From assembly GCF_023380025.1 (NCBI RefSeq), contig NZ_CP097253.1, positions 1,798,001 to 1,862,000 of the forward strand: a stretch of DNA of 64,000 bases, in the 5' to 3' direction. Positions within the stretch are counted from its first letter, which is position 1, and every line of letters begins with the position of its first letter. The notes under the pieces are model-generated. The model was given only the letters and a program-made list of their open reading frames with translations, searched no databases and was not told where the DNA came from. The stretch comes from Sphingomonas glaciei (GTDB lineage: Bacteria > Pseudomonadota > Alphaproteobacteria > Sphingomonadales > Sphingomonadaceae). Of the stretch, positions 28,204-37,028 are shown piece after piece. Position numbers and translations under genes: made by a program.

Positions 28204-30537
28204 TCAGGGTCCGCTCAGTACCTTGCGGACGCAGGCGGCCAGCGCCTCGGTCCGGAACGGCTTGGCCAGCAGGGCGGCGCCCGGCGCGGCGGCGCGGATC
28301 GCGTCGGTCTCGCTGTAGCCCGACACGAACAGGATCCGCTGCTCGGGCGCGTCCTGGCGGATCTCGCGGGCGACCTCCGCCCCCGACATTCCCGGCATGA
28401 GATAGTCGAGCACCACTAGGTCGGGGGTCTCGCGGCGATATTCGCTCAGCGCCGCCGCGCCGTCGGCCGCTTCGGCGACCTGGTAGCCGAGGTCCTCGAG
28501 GCTGGCGACGACGAAGCCGCGGACGTCAGGATCGTCATCGACCACCAGCACCCGCGCCGCCGGCTCGACGGCCCGGCTGTCGCGCTCCTCTGCAACCGCC
28601 TCCTCTTCCAGCTTCGCCTGCGAGCCCTCGGCATGGCGGAAATAAAGCCGGACGGTGGTGCCCTCGCCTGGCCGGCTGTCGATCCGCGCGGTGCCGCCCG
28701 ATTGGCGCGCGACTCCATAGACCATCGACAGGCCAAGCCCGGTGCCCTTGCCCACTTCCTTTGTCGTGAAGAAAGGCTCGAACGCGCGGGCGACCACCTC
28801 CTCGGGCATGCCCGATCCGGTGTCGCCGATGCTCAGCTCGATATAGTCCCCCGGCTCCAGCTCGGGATCGTCGCTGACCGTGACCGGCGCGGTGGTGATG
28901 GTCAGCAGCCCGCCCTCGGGCATCGCGTCGCGGGCGTTGATCGCCAGGTTGAGCACCGCCAGCTCGAGCTGGGTCGGATCGGCCAGCACCGGGATCGCCG
29001 CCTCGTCAAGCTCGATCCTCTTCTCGACCCCCGGACCCAGCACGTTGCGCAGTAGCGGCCGCATGTTGGAGATCAGCGGCGCCACCAGGGTCGGCCTGAC
29101 CTCCAGCCGCTGGACCCGGCTGAAGGCCAGCAACTGCGCGGTCAGCCGCGCCCCGCGCTCGGCCGCTTCGAGCGCATTCCTCGCGTAGCGGCCCAGCTTG
29201 GGATCCTCGGCCCGGCGGACGATCAGGTCTAGCCCGCCGACCACCACGGTCAGCAGATTATTGAAATCGTGCGCGATGCCGCCGGTCAGCTGGCCCAGCG
29301 CTTCCATCTTCTGGCTTTGCCGAAGCTGCTCTTGCGCGGCCTTAAGTTCGGTGACGTCGCGCGCCTCGAACAGGATGTACAGGACCGCCCCGTCCTGCCC
29401 GGCGACCGGGCGGAAGGACACGTCGAGATAAGCCGTCGGCGAGCCCGCCCGCTCGAGGATGATGTCGCGAGTGACGGGTACGCCGGTCGCCGCCAGGGCG
29501 ATGGCGCCGCTGACGGCCTCCTTATGCTCGGGGTAGGCGGAAAGGGTCGGCGCTTCCCACAATTTCTTGCCGATCGCCTCGTCCGCGCGCTTGTCGCGCC
29601 AGCTCGCCTCCGTGCGGTTGAGCTGGATGACAGTGCCGTCGGGCTCAAGCAGCACCACCACTTCGCGCACGCTGTCGAAGATGGCGCGGAGCCGGACCTC
29701 GCTTTTGCGGACCTCGGCCGTGCGCTCGTCGACCTGCTGCCTCAGCTCGCTCTCGGCTTCCTTGGCCACCGTGACGTCGAACGCCGCACCGATGAAGCCG
29801 ATCAGCTCGCCGTCGGGCCCGAACCTGGGCGAGGAGACCGAGCGCAGCCAGCGATAGGCCCCGTCCGCCCGTTTGTAGCGCGCTTCCAGGCTGAACGGCC
29901 GCCGCGACGCTTCGCCGGCCATGCTTTCAACCACCACCCGCTCGAAATCGTCGGGATGGATGAAGTCGCGCCATTCGTGCGCATTGACCTGGTCGCGGGC
30001 CACGCCGGTAAAGCTCAGATACTCGTCGTTGACGAACTCGCGGTGGCGGTCGAGCCGGGTCACCCACATGATCACCGGCGCACTGTTGGCGATCCGCCGG
30101 AACCGCGCTTCGGATTCCCGCAAGGCCCGCTCGGCGACCCGTTGCTCGGTCACGTCGGTCACCAGGATCACGATTCCCGAAATCGAGCCGTCGGCCTCGC
30201 GCTGCGGCAGATACTGCGTCTGGATCGCGACCGTGCCGCGGCTCGGATGATCATATTCGGCGGCGAACCATTGCCGCTCTCCCTGAAGCGCGGCAGCGAT
30301 CAGCGGCTTGCGGATGTCATAGGCCGCCTTGCCGATCACCTCACCGATCGGCCGCCCCAGTATCTCGGTCCGCGGCCGCTCGAGGAAGTCGGCCAGCGCT
30401 TGGTTGCAGAACAGGTAGCGCTCGTGGCTATCGATCAGCGACAGGGGCATCGGCAGGGCATCGGCAATGCCGAGGATCCGCTTGAAGTCGAACCCTCCAA
30501 GCGCGTCGGTCAGCACATCCCCGCCCTTGTTCGCCAT
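28204..30537 (-). CDS. hybrid sensor histidine kinase with three PAS domains
   Basis: A 777-residue soluble kinase. PAS domains lie at about 20-130, 145-260 and 285-395. The phospho-acceptor is His423 in GGIAHDFNNLLTVVVGG. The ATP site shows NLAINARDAMPEGG and DTGSGMPEEV, and a C-terminal receiver follows with VLVVDDDPDVRG and Asp711 (LVVLDYLMPG). There is no membrane segment, so the signal is probably cytosolic, for example redox, light or a small ligand. It is the third gene behind a LytS-type kinase and a LytTR regulator (49-base gap), so the three may form one circuit. The output partner is unknown. Confidence 0.93.
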   Translation of the reverse strand: MANKGGDVLTDALGGFDFKRILGIADALPMPLSLIDSHERYLFCNQALADFLERPRTEILGRPIGEVIGKAAYDIRKPLIAAALQGERQWFAAEYDHPSRGTVAIQTQYLPQREADGSISGIVILVTDVTEQRVAERALRESEARFRRIANSAPVIMWVTRLDRHREFVNDEYLSFTGVARDQVNAHEWRDFIHPDDFERVVVESMAGEASRRPFSLEARYKRADGAYRWLRSVSSPRFGPDGELIGFIGAAFDVTVAKEAESELRQQVDERTAEVRKSEVRLRAIFDSVREVVVLLEPDGTVIQLNRTEASWRDKRADEAIGKKLWEAPTLSAYPEHKEAVSGAIALAATGVPVTRDIILERAGSPTAYLDVSFRPVAGQDGAVLYILFEARDVTELKAAQEQLRQSQKMEALGQLTGGIAHDFNNLLTVVVGGLDLIVRRAEDPKLGRYARNALEAAERGARLTAQLLAFSRVQRLEVRPTLVAPLISNMRPLLRNVLGPGVEKRIELDEAAIPVLADPTQLELAVLNLAINARDAMPEGGLLTITTAPVTVSDDPELEPGDYIELSIGDTGSGMPEEVVARAFEPFFTTKEVGKGTGLGLSMVYGVARQSGGTARIDSRPGEGTTVRLYFRHAEGSQAKLEEEAVAEERDSRAVEPAARVLVVDDDPDVRGFVVASLEDLGYQVAEAADGAAALSEYRRETPDLVVLDYLMPGMSGAEVAREIRQDAPEQRILFVSGYSETDAIRAAAPGAALLAKPFRTEALAACVRKVLSGP

Positions 30538-30586
30538 GGCCGCAATCTACCGCACATGGGTCCGGCGGCAACCACCACCGTCCCGC

Positions 30587-31393
30587 CTAGTGGACGAACC
30601 GCGCCACCACGTCGCGATAACTGCGGCTGACCTTCACCTGCGCGCCCGAATTCAGGACCAGGAAGCATTCGCCGTTGGTGTGCGGCTTGACCTGCCGGAC
30701 GAGGTCAAGGTTGACGATGGTCGACCGGTGGACCCGCTGGAACCGGCGCGGGTCGAGGCGCTTCTCCAGATCCTTCATCGTCTCGCGCAGGATCAGCGTA
30801 TTGTCGCCGGTCTGGATGCACATATAGTCGCCGGCGGCATCGATCCGCTCGATCGTGTCGACATCGACCCGGAAGATCTGCCCCTGGTCCTTGATGTTGA
30901 TCATCTTCTCGAACCGGCCGGATTCGGGCGCCGCGGCCGGAGCATTCTCGCCCAGTTCCTCCGCCGCTTCGGGGGCATGCTCGGCCAGCGCCTCGGCCAG
31001 CCGCTCGGCATGCTGCTGCGCGCCGCGTTCTGCCATCCGCTGGCGGACCCGTTCCATGGTTGTCGCCAGACGGTCCTCAAGCACCGGCTTTTCGAGATAA
31101 TCCACCGCCTGGACCTCGAACGCACGCAGGGCATGCTCCGAATAAGCGGTTACGAACACGAACAGCGGCGGATCGACGTCCATCAAGCCCTGGATTACCG
31201 AAAATCCGTCGAACCCCGGCATCTGGATGTCGAGGAAGACGAGGTCGGGCTTGTGGGTCTTGATCGCCCGGATCGCCTCGCGGCCGTTGCTGGCGGTGCC
31301 GATCACCTCGACGTCGTCATGCGCCTGGAGCCGAAGCATCAGCCCCTGGGTGGCCAGCGGCTCATCGTCGACGAGGATGGTGCGAATGGTCAT
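30587..31393 (-). CDS. LytTR-family response regulator
   Basis: A 268-residue regulator. The receiver domain has Asp9-Asp10, the phosphorylation site Asp55 (LVFLDIQMPGFDG) and Lys in YLEKPV. A Glu/Ala-rich linker (about 125-160) leads to a LytTR DNA-binding domain (165-268) with RVHRSTIVNLDLV and VSRSYRDVVARFV. LytTR proteins bind DNA through beta strands. It lies 27 bases after the LytS-like kinase gene, its likely partner. The ATG at 31393 gives MTIRTILVDDEPLATQG. Confidence 0.94.
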   Translation of the reverse strand: MTIRTILVDDEPLATQGLMLRLQAHDDVEVIGTASNGREAIRAIKTHKPDLVFLDIQMPGFDGFSVIQGLMDVDPPLFVFVTAYSEHALRAFEVQAVDYLEKPVLEDRLATTMERVRQRMAERGAQQHAERLAEALAEHAPEAAEELGENAPAAAPESGRFEKMINIKDQGQIFRVDVDTIERIDAAGDYMCIQTGDNTLILRETMKDLEKRLDPRRFQRVHRSTIVNLDLVRQVKPHTNGECFLVLNSGAQVKVSRSYRDVVARFVH

Positions 31394-31420
31394 GCAGGTC
31401 CTTCTTGAATGGGCGGCCGG

Positions 31421-32581
31421 TCAGAGCCCGAGCGGCCGTGCATCGAGCGGAATCTCGACGATAACGCTAAATCCCCCTTGTTCGTTCTTGCGTGTCGCGA
31501 AACGGTGTCGCTCGCCATAGGCTTGCGCCAGACGGTCCCGGGTGTTCGCCAGACCGACGCCGGTCGACTGGGTGGCGACCAGCGCATCCTGTCCCCCGGC
31601 GCCATTATCCGCCACTTCGATCCGCACATTGTCCCCCTCGGGGATGGCGGTGACCCAGATGTCGGCCCCGGTCTCGCTCGGGGTAACCGCATATTTGATC
31701 GCATTCTCGACCAGCGGCTGCAGCAGCAGGCTCGGCAGCCGCACCCCGATGGTCTGCGCCTCGATCCGGAAGTGCGGGCGAAGCCGATCCTCGAACCGCA
31801 TCTTCTCGATCTCGAGGTACAGTTTCAGCGTCTCCACCTCCTGCGCCAGCGTCACTTGGGCGGTCGGCTCATTCGCCAGCGTGTAGCGCAGGAAGCTGCT
31901 CAACCGCGCCAGCATCGCATTGGCCCGCTCGGTCTGCTTCAAGAGCACCAGGGTCGAGATGCTGTTGAGCGTATTGAACAGGAAATGCGGATTGAGCTGG
32001 TAGCGCAGCATCGCCAGCTGCGCGCTCGACGCTTGGCTTTCCAGCCGGGTGCGCTGGTCGATCTCCTCTTCCAGCAGCAGATAATAGTTGATCCCGTAGT
32101 AGAGCGCCGACCACGCCGCCAGCAGCGCGAAATTGAGGAGGATCGGCCCCAGTAGCTGGACCCCGACCGGATTGGCCCCGGGCCTGACAAAGGTCGCATG
32201 GCTCCACGTCTCGATCACCGAGAAGCAGCCCGACGCCAGCCCGACCGCGGCGAGGCTGAGGATCACCGTGTAGATCGCCCGCATGGTGATGAGGCGGCGG
32301 TACAGGCTCGCCAGCAGTAGGGTCAGCGAATAGCCGGTGGCGGTCAGCAGCAGGGTGTGCACCACGAACATCGCCGGCACCGCATTGGCGATGCCCGACA
32401 GCGTCCGAAGCATGAAATAGCCGACCCAGCCCGCCGACTGGAGAACCCAGAAGGCGCGGTTCTTGTCGGCGAAGAAGGGCGCATCGAGCCCGACCGTCCG
32501 CGCGATCGGCCCCGACCGCGGCGTTAGCGCCCGCGCCTTGCGGCGCGGCTGTTCGGTCAGGAGGGCGCTGTCGGTGGCCAT
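31421..32581 (-). CDS. LytS/YehU-like sensor histidine kinase
   Basis: A 386-residue membrane kinase with about four hydrophobic helices between residues 45 and 170. The His_kinase-type acceptor follows: His199 in YQLNPHFLFNTLNSIS. The ATP-binding part shows LQPLVENAIKYAV, DNGAGG and TGVGLANTRDRL. The start at 32581 (MATDSALLTEQPRRK) is chosen because upstream in-frame sequence overlaps the divergent peptidase promoter and looks non-coding. The next gene is its likely LytTR partner. Confidence 0.92.
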   Translation of the reverse strand: MATDSALLTEQPRRKARALTPRSGPIARTVGLDAPFFADKNRAFWVLQSAGWVGYFMLRTLSGIANAVPAMFVVHTLLLTATGYSLTLLLASLYRRLITMRAIYTVILSLAAVGLASGCFSVIETWSHATFVRPGANPVGVQLLGPILLNFALLAAWSALYYGINYYLLLEEEIDQRTRLESQASSAQLAMLRYQLNPHFLFNTLNSISTLVLLKQTERANAMLARLSSFLRYTLANEPTAQVTLAQEVETLKLYLEIEKMRFEDRLRPHFRIEAQTIGVRLPSLLLQPLVENAIKYAVTPSETGADIWVTAIPEGDNVRIEVADNGAGGQDALVATQSTGVGLANTRDRLAQAYGERHRFATRKNEQGGFSVIVEIPLDARPLGL

Positions 32582-32702
32582 GGCTGCGACATATAGCCGT
32601 GCACGGCCGCCATTGCGAGCAGACCAGCGTGTCGGAATGCCACCCGGGTGCTTCCCGGGCTGTTCAGCGGCAGTTACAGCGCGGGCAACAAAAGGAATTG
32701 CC

Positions 32703-34592
32703 ATGACCCGCATCGCCCTTCTCCTCGCTTCTGCCTTGACCCTCTCGGCCTGCCAGACGGTTGCTGGAGGCACCGCAACGGCGCCCGCGACTTCGCCGGT
32801 CCTGGCTACCGCCGACGCCGCCGACCCGCACAGCTTCGCCCGCCCGCTCGAAGCGCGAGTGATCCATGTCGACCTCGACCTCGCCTTCGACTTCGCAGCC
32901 AAGGCGGTGACCGGCACGGCCACCCTCGACATCGACCGCCAGCCGACCGCGCGCGAGATCGTCCTCGACAGCGATGGCTATCAGGTCAGCGCGGTCACCG
33001 ACGCCGCCACCGGCGCCCCGCTCGCCTTCGCTTATGGCGCAGAACAGGCGGCGCTCGGCCGTCCGCTGACGATCCAGCTCGGCGCCGGCACCCGCAAGAT
33101 CCGCATTGCCTACTCGGCCCGCGACGCCGAGGCGCTGCAATGGCTGACCCCCGAGCAGACCGCCGGCAAGCGCCAGCCGTTCCTGTTCAGCCAGGGCCAG
33201 GCGATTCTCAACCGCAGCTGGATTCCGACCCAGGACAGCCCCGGTATCCGCCAGACCTGGTCGGCCAAGGTCACCGTCCCGGTCGCGCTGACCGCGGTGA
33301 TGAGCGGCCTTCGCTCCGATGAGGTCACCGTCGGCACCGGTGGTACGCGGACCTACCGCTTCCACATGGACAAGCCGGTCGCGCCCTATCTGATCGCGAT
33401 CGCGGTCGGCGACCTCAAGTTCCAGCCGCTCGGCAGCCGCACCGGGGTGTGGGCCGAGCCCGCAACCCTACCCGCCGCGGCGCGCGAGCTCGAAGACACC
33501 GAGAAGATGGTCGAAACCGCCGAGCGGCTGTTCGGCCCCTATCGTTGGGGCCGCTACGACATGATCGTCCTGCCGCCCTCGTTCCCGTTCGGCGGCATGG
33601 AGAATCCGACCCTCACCTTCCTCACCCCGACATTCATCGCCGGGGACAAGAGCCTGGTCAGCCTGATCGCTCACGAACTGGCACACAGCTGGTCGGGCAA
33701 CCTCGCCACGAATGCGACCTGGGCCGACTTCTGGCTCAACGAGGGGACCACTACCTACGCTACGTCGCGGATCGTCGAGGCGGTCTACGGCAAGCGTGTC
33801 GCCGACCAGCAGATCGCGCTCGGGATCGACAGTCTCGACGGCGAGCTCAAGAATTTGCCGACGGCCGACACAAGGCTGGCGATCGATTTGCGCGGCCGCA
33901 GCCCCGACGACGGGCTGACCGACATCGCTTACGAAAAGGGCGCCGCCTTCCTGCGCATGATCGAAGCCAATGTCGGGCGTGAGCGCTTCGACCCGTTCCT
34001 GCGCAAATGGTTCGACGACCATGCCTTCCAGCCGGTGACCAGCGCGCAATTCCTCGCCGCCGTCCGCCGCGACCTGGTCCGCGGCGACGCCGCGCTGGAG
34101 CAGAAGCTGCAGCTCGACCGCTGGGTCTACCAACCCGGCCTGCCCACCAACGCGGTGCCGGCCAACGCTCAGGCCTTTGCCGAGGTCGATGCGGCGGTGA
34201 GGGCGCATGCCGCCGGCACCCTGCCCACCGCGGCCTGGGCGCGCTGGACCACCGACGAGCGCCTGCGCTTCCTCAACCGCCTGCCGCGCGAGCAGAGCCG
34301 CGCCCGGCTCGACGCCCTCGACCGCGCCTTCGGCCTCGACCGCGTCGGCAACATGGAGGTCAAATACGCCTGGCTCAGCCTCGCGGTCGCCAATCGCTAC
34401 GACCCGGCGATTCCCTCGCTCGAAGCGTTCCTCGCCACCCAGGGTCGCCGCAAGTTCGTCCGTCCCCTCTACCTCGCACTCAATAAGGACGCGAGCTGGG
34501 GCCGCCCGATCGCTCGGCGCGCCTACCCGGTCGCCCGCCCGATCTACCATCCGCTGGTCACTGGTGAGTTGGACAAGCTGTTCGGGCGCTAA
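32703..34592 (+). CDS. M1-family metallopeptidase (aminopeptidase), lipoprotein
   Basis: A 629-residue zinc peptidase. The signal MTRIALLLASALTLSACQTV has lipobox LSAC, so it should be a membrane-anchored exported lipoprotein. The zinc site is HELAH at 324-328 with the third ligand Glu347 (LNEGTTTY) 18 residues later. The exopeptidase motif FGGMENP is at 296-302. The C-terminal helical domain resembles leukotriene A4 hydrolase/aminopeptidases. It probably trims peptides in the periplasm. The ATG at 32703 begins at the signal peptide; the gene diverges from the LytS-like kinase. Confidence 0.93.
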   Translation: MTRIALLLASALTLSACQTVAGGTATAPATSPVLATADAADPHSFARPLEARVIHVDLDLAFDFAAKAVTGTATLDIDRQPTAREIVLDSDGYQVSAVTDAATGAPLAFAYGAEQAALGRPLTIQLGAGTRKIRIAYSARDAEALQWLTPEQTAGKRQPFLFSQGQAILNRSWIPTQDSPGIRQTWSAKVTVPVALTAVMSGLRSDEVTVGTGGTRTYRFHMDKPVAPYLIAIAVGDLKFQPLGSRTGVWAEPATLPAAARELEDTEKMVETAERLFGPYRWGRYDMIVLPPSFPFGGMENPTLTFLTPTFIAGDKSLVSLIAHELAHSWSGNLATNATWADFWLNEGTTTYATSRIVEAVYGKRVADQQIALGIDSLDGELKNLPTADTRLAIDLRGRSPDDGLTDIAYEKGAAFLRMIEANVGRERFDPFLRKWFDDHAFQPVTSAQFLAAVRRDLVRGDAALEQKLQLDRWVYQPGLPTNAVPANAQAFAEVDAAVRAHAAGTLPTAAWARWTTDERLRFLNRLPREQSRARLDALDRAFGLDRVGNMEVKYAWLSLAVANRYDPAIPSLEAFLATQGRRKFVRPLYLALNKDASWGRPIARRAYPVARPIYHPLVTGELDKLFGR

Positions 34593-34645
34593 CCAAACGC
34601 ATCTCGCTCCGGACATTCACTCGTAAGAGAATTAGGATTGCAAGC

Positions 34646-34692
34646 GGTGCCAAGTTGCGGCACCTTCCTCTCCATGGCGCGTGTTCGCGCCA
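34646..34692 (+). promoter_or_regulatory. tandem hairpins in the TonB-receptor leader
   Basis: GGTGCC (34646-34651) pairs with GGCACC (34659-34664) over a seven-base loop. Eleven bases later TGGCGCG (34675-34681) pairs with CGCGCCA (34686-34692) over a TGTT loop. The ribosome site GGAGGAGGG starts at 34697, just beyond the second stem. No T-run follows, so these are not plain terminators. They may control translation or mRNA decay. Confidence 0.4.
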
Positions 34693-34709
34693 CCTTGGAG
34701 GAGGGAAAC

Positions 34710-36965
34710 ATGGGGATCCGCAATCGCCTGATCGGCGCGTCGATGGTCGCAATCGCCTGGACGGGCACCGCCACGGCGCAGACACCCCCGCCGGCCGATC
34801 CCGGTGCCTCGACCGAACAGGCTGAAGCCCCCGCACCGACCCAGGGCGAGATCATCGTCACCGCCCGCCGCCGCAGCGAGAACCTCCAGCGCACGCCGCT
34901 GTCGGGCTCGGTCCTGTCGGGCACCGACCTCGCTGAAAAGGGCATCAGCAACGTCGACGCACTGCAGTTCGGTACCCCCAGCATCGTCGTCAACAACTTC
35001 GGGCAGGGCATTGACTTCAACGTCCGCGGCATCGGTAAGGGCGAGCACAACACCCAGACCGCGACCGGCGTCATCACCTATCGCGACGGCGCACCGACCT
35101 TCCCCGGCTACTTCCAGCTCGAACCCTATTACGACGTCGCCAACGTCCAGGTCCTGCGCGGCCCGCAAGGCACCATCGTCGGCCAGAATGCGACGGGCGG
35201 CGCAGTGTTCGTCAATTCGAACGACCCGATCATTGGCGGCGGCAACCGTGGCTATGTGTCGGGCAACATCGGCAATTATTCGCAGGCCGGCTTCGAAGGC
35301 GCGGTCAATCTGCCGGTCAGCGACACCTTCGCCGCCCGCGCCGCGGTCTACGGCCTGCGCCGCGACGGTTTCTACAAGATCACCGGCCCGGGCGGTGCGC
35401 CCTATACCGGCAATAACGGCGACCAGCGCCACCTCGCCGGCCGCCTCAGCCTGCTGTGGAAGCCGTCGAGCCAGCTGACAGTGCTGTCCAAGACCGACCT
35501 CGTCTATCTCGACATGGGCGGTTACCCGGCGACCCCGTTCCGCGATTATTACAAGAATTTCCCGATCGGATCGTCGACGCCCAACCCGACCTATCGCGAC
35601 CTCTACGACATCAGCCTCAACTCGCCGCAGGAGGCCCGCGACAAATTCTATCGCACCATCCTGCGGATCAATTACGAATTCGCAGGCGGCATGCAGCTGC
35701 GCTCGGTCAGCGGCTTCTCCAAGGGCAACACCAAGTATCGCGCCGACCTCGACGGCACCGCCGCGCTGACTCCGGTCACCGCCGACCGGACCTTCTTCGA
35801 CAGCGTGGACGAGCGGCAGTTCAGCCAGGAAGTGACTCTGATCTCGCCCGACACCGAGCGCTTCACCTACCTGATCGGGGCGTTCGGCGCCTGGAACAAG
35901 TATAACTTTAAGGCCCCGTTCCAGTTCGTCAGCGACAACAGCTCGGCCCCGGGAGCGGCCAGCGAATATCGCCTGCAGGGCATCAATCCCAACCGCTCGC
36001 TCGCCGCCTTCGGGCAGATCGGCTTCGCGTTTACCCCGCAGCTGAAGGTCGAGCTCGGCGGTCGCTACACCGCCAGCCGCAGCCGTAACGACGTTGACAT
36101 CCTGCAGTTCGGCGTTCCGCTGGTCGCTGAGCAGCTCACCAAGTCCGACGACTTCTCGTACAAGGCGTCGCTCGGCTGGGAAGCGAGCCGCGACCATTAT
36201 CTCTACGGCTTCATCGCCACCGGCTTCAAACCCGGCGGCCTCAACGTGCCCGTCGGCTTCGGGACCCCGGCGCCGTTCGGGCCGGAGACCGTCACCTCCT
36301 ACGAGCTTGGCTGGAAGGGCTATTTCGCCAATCGCCGGGTCCGCACCACCGTCGCGGCCTTCCACAACAGCTACAAGGACTTCCAGGTCATCATCGGCAA
36401 CCCGACGCTGCCGGTGTTCGGGCTGGAAGTGAACGTGCCGGGGACCACCAAGATCACCGGTATCGAAGGCGAGATCGAGGCCCGCTTCGGCGCCCTCACG
36501 CTTGGGCTCGGCGCCAACGTGCTGAAAAGCGAGATCGGCGACTTCTTCGCCCTCGATCAGCGCGGAACGCTGAGCCTGTCACCCTGCCTGCCCGAGACCG
36601 GTCCGGCCACGCCGCTGTGCCGCAACCTTGGCGGCAACGATCAGACCTATGCGCCCAACTTCACCTTTAACGCCAATGCCAGCTACGACTTCGCCCTCGG
36701 CAGGGATATGGTGCTGACGCCGCGGGTCAACTTCGGGCATATCGGCAAGCAGTGGGCGACCCTGTTCCAGGACCCCACCCGCGGTGATCGCATTCCGGCC
36801 CGCAACATCGTCAACGCCCAGCTCGCGCTGCGCACCGGGACCCTGACGGTCACCGCTTATTCGACCAACCTCACCGATCAGCATTATCCGGCGGCGCTGA
36901 ACAGCGGGCTCTATTTCGCGGGGTCGCCGCGGCAATATGGCCTGAAGATTCAGAAGGGCTTCTAA
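34710..36965 (+). CDS. TonB-dependent outer-membrane receptor
   Basis: A 751-residue receptor. A signal peptide ends near ATAQ24. The plug domain opens with GEIIVTARRRSENLQRTPLSG, includes FNVRGIG and VLRGPQGTIVGQNATGG, and is followed by a beta-barrel ending in KIQKGF with a terminal aromatic residue, as outer-membrane barrels require. It imports a substrate using TonB energy; sequence does not tell which. The ATG at 34710 has an excellent site (GGAGGAGGG). The CoA ligase, esterase and MFS genes downstream suggest an organic, possibly ester-type substrate rather than a metal chelate (inference). Confidence 0.93.
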   Translation: MGIRNRLIGASMVAIAWTGTATAQTPPPADPGASTEQAEAPAPTQGEIIVTARRRSENLQRTPLSGSVLSGTDLAEKGISNVDALQFGTPSIVVNNFGQGIDFNVRGIGKGEHNTQTATGVITYRDGAPTFPGYFQLEPYYDVANVQVLRGPQGTIVGQNATGGAVFVNSNDPIIGGGNRGYVSGNIGNYSQAGFEGAVNLPVSDTFAARAAVYGLRRDGFYKITGPGGAPYTGNNGDQRHLAGRLSLLWKPSSQLTVLSKTDLVYLDMGGYPATPFRDYYKNFPIGSSTPNPTYRDLYDISLNSPQEARDKFYRTILRINYEFAGGMQLRSVSGFSKGNTKYRADLDGTAALTPVTADRTFFDSVDERQFSQEVTLISPDTERFTYLIGAFGAWNKYNFKAPFQFVSDNSSAPGAASEYRLQGINPNRSLAAFGQIGFAFTPQLKVELGGRYTASRSRNDVDILQFGVPLVAEQLTKSDDFSYKASLGWEASRDHYLYGFIATGFKPGGLNVPVGFGTPAPFGPETVTSYELGWKGYFANRRVRTTVAAFHNSYKDFQVIIGNPTLPVFGLEVNVPGTTKITGIEGEIEARFGALTLGLGANVLKSEIGDFFALDQRGTLSLSPCLPETGPATPLCRNLGGNDQTYAPNFTFNANASYDFALGRDMVLTPRVNFGHIGKQWATLFQDPTRGDRIPARNIVNAQLALRTGTLTVTAYSTNLTDQHYPAALNSGLYFAGSPRQYGLKIQKGF

Positions 36966-37028
36966 GCGTTACACTCTTCGGGATGCGCCACCTCCCGGCG
37001 CATCCCGATCCTCCTGCGGACAAGCATC

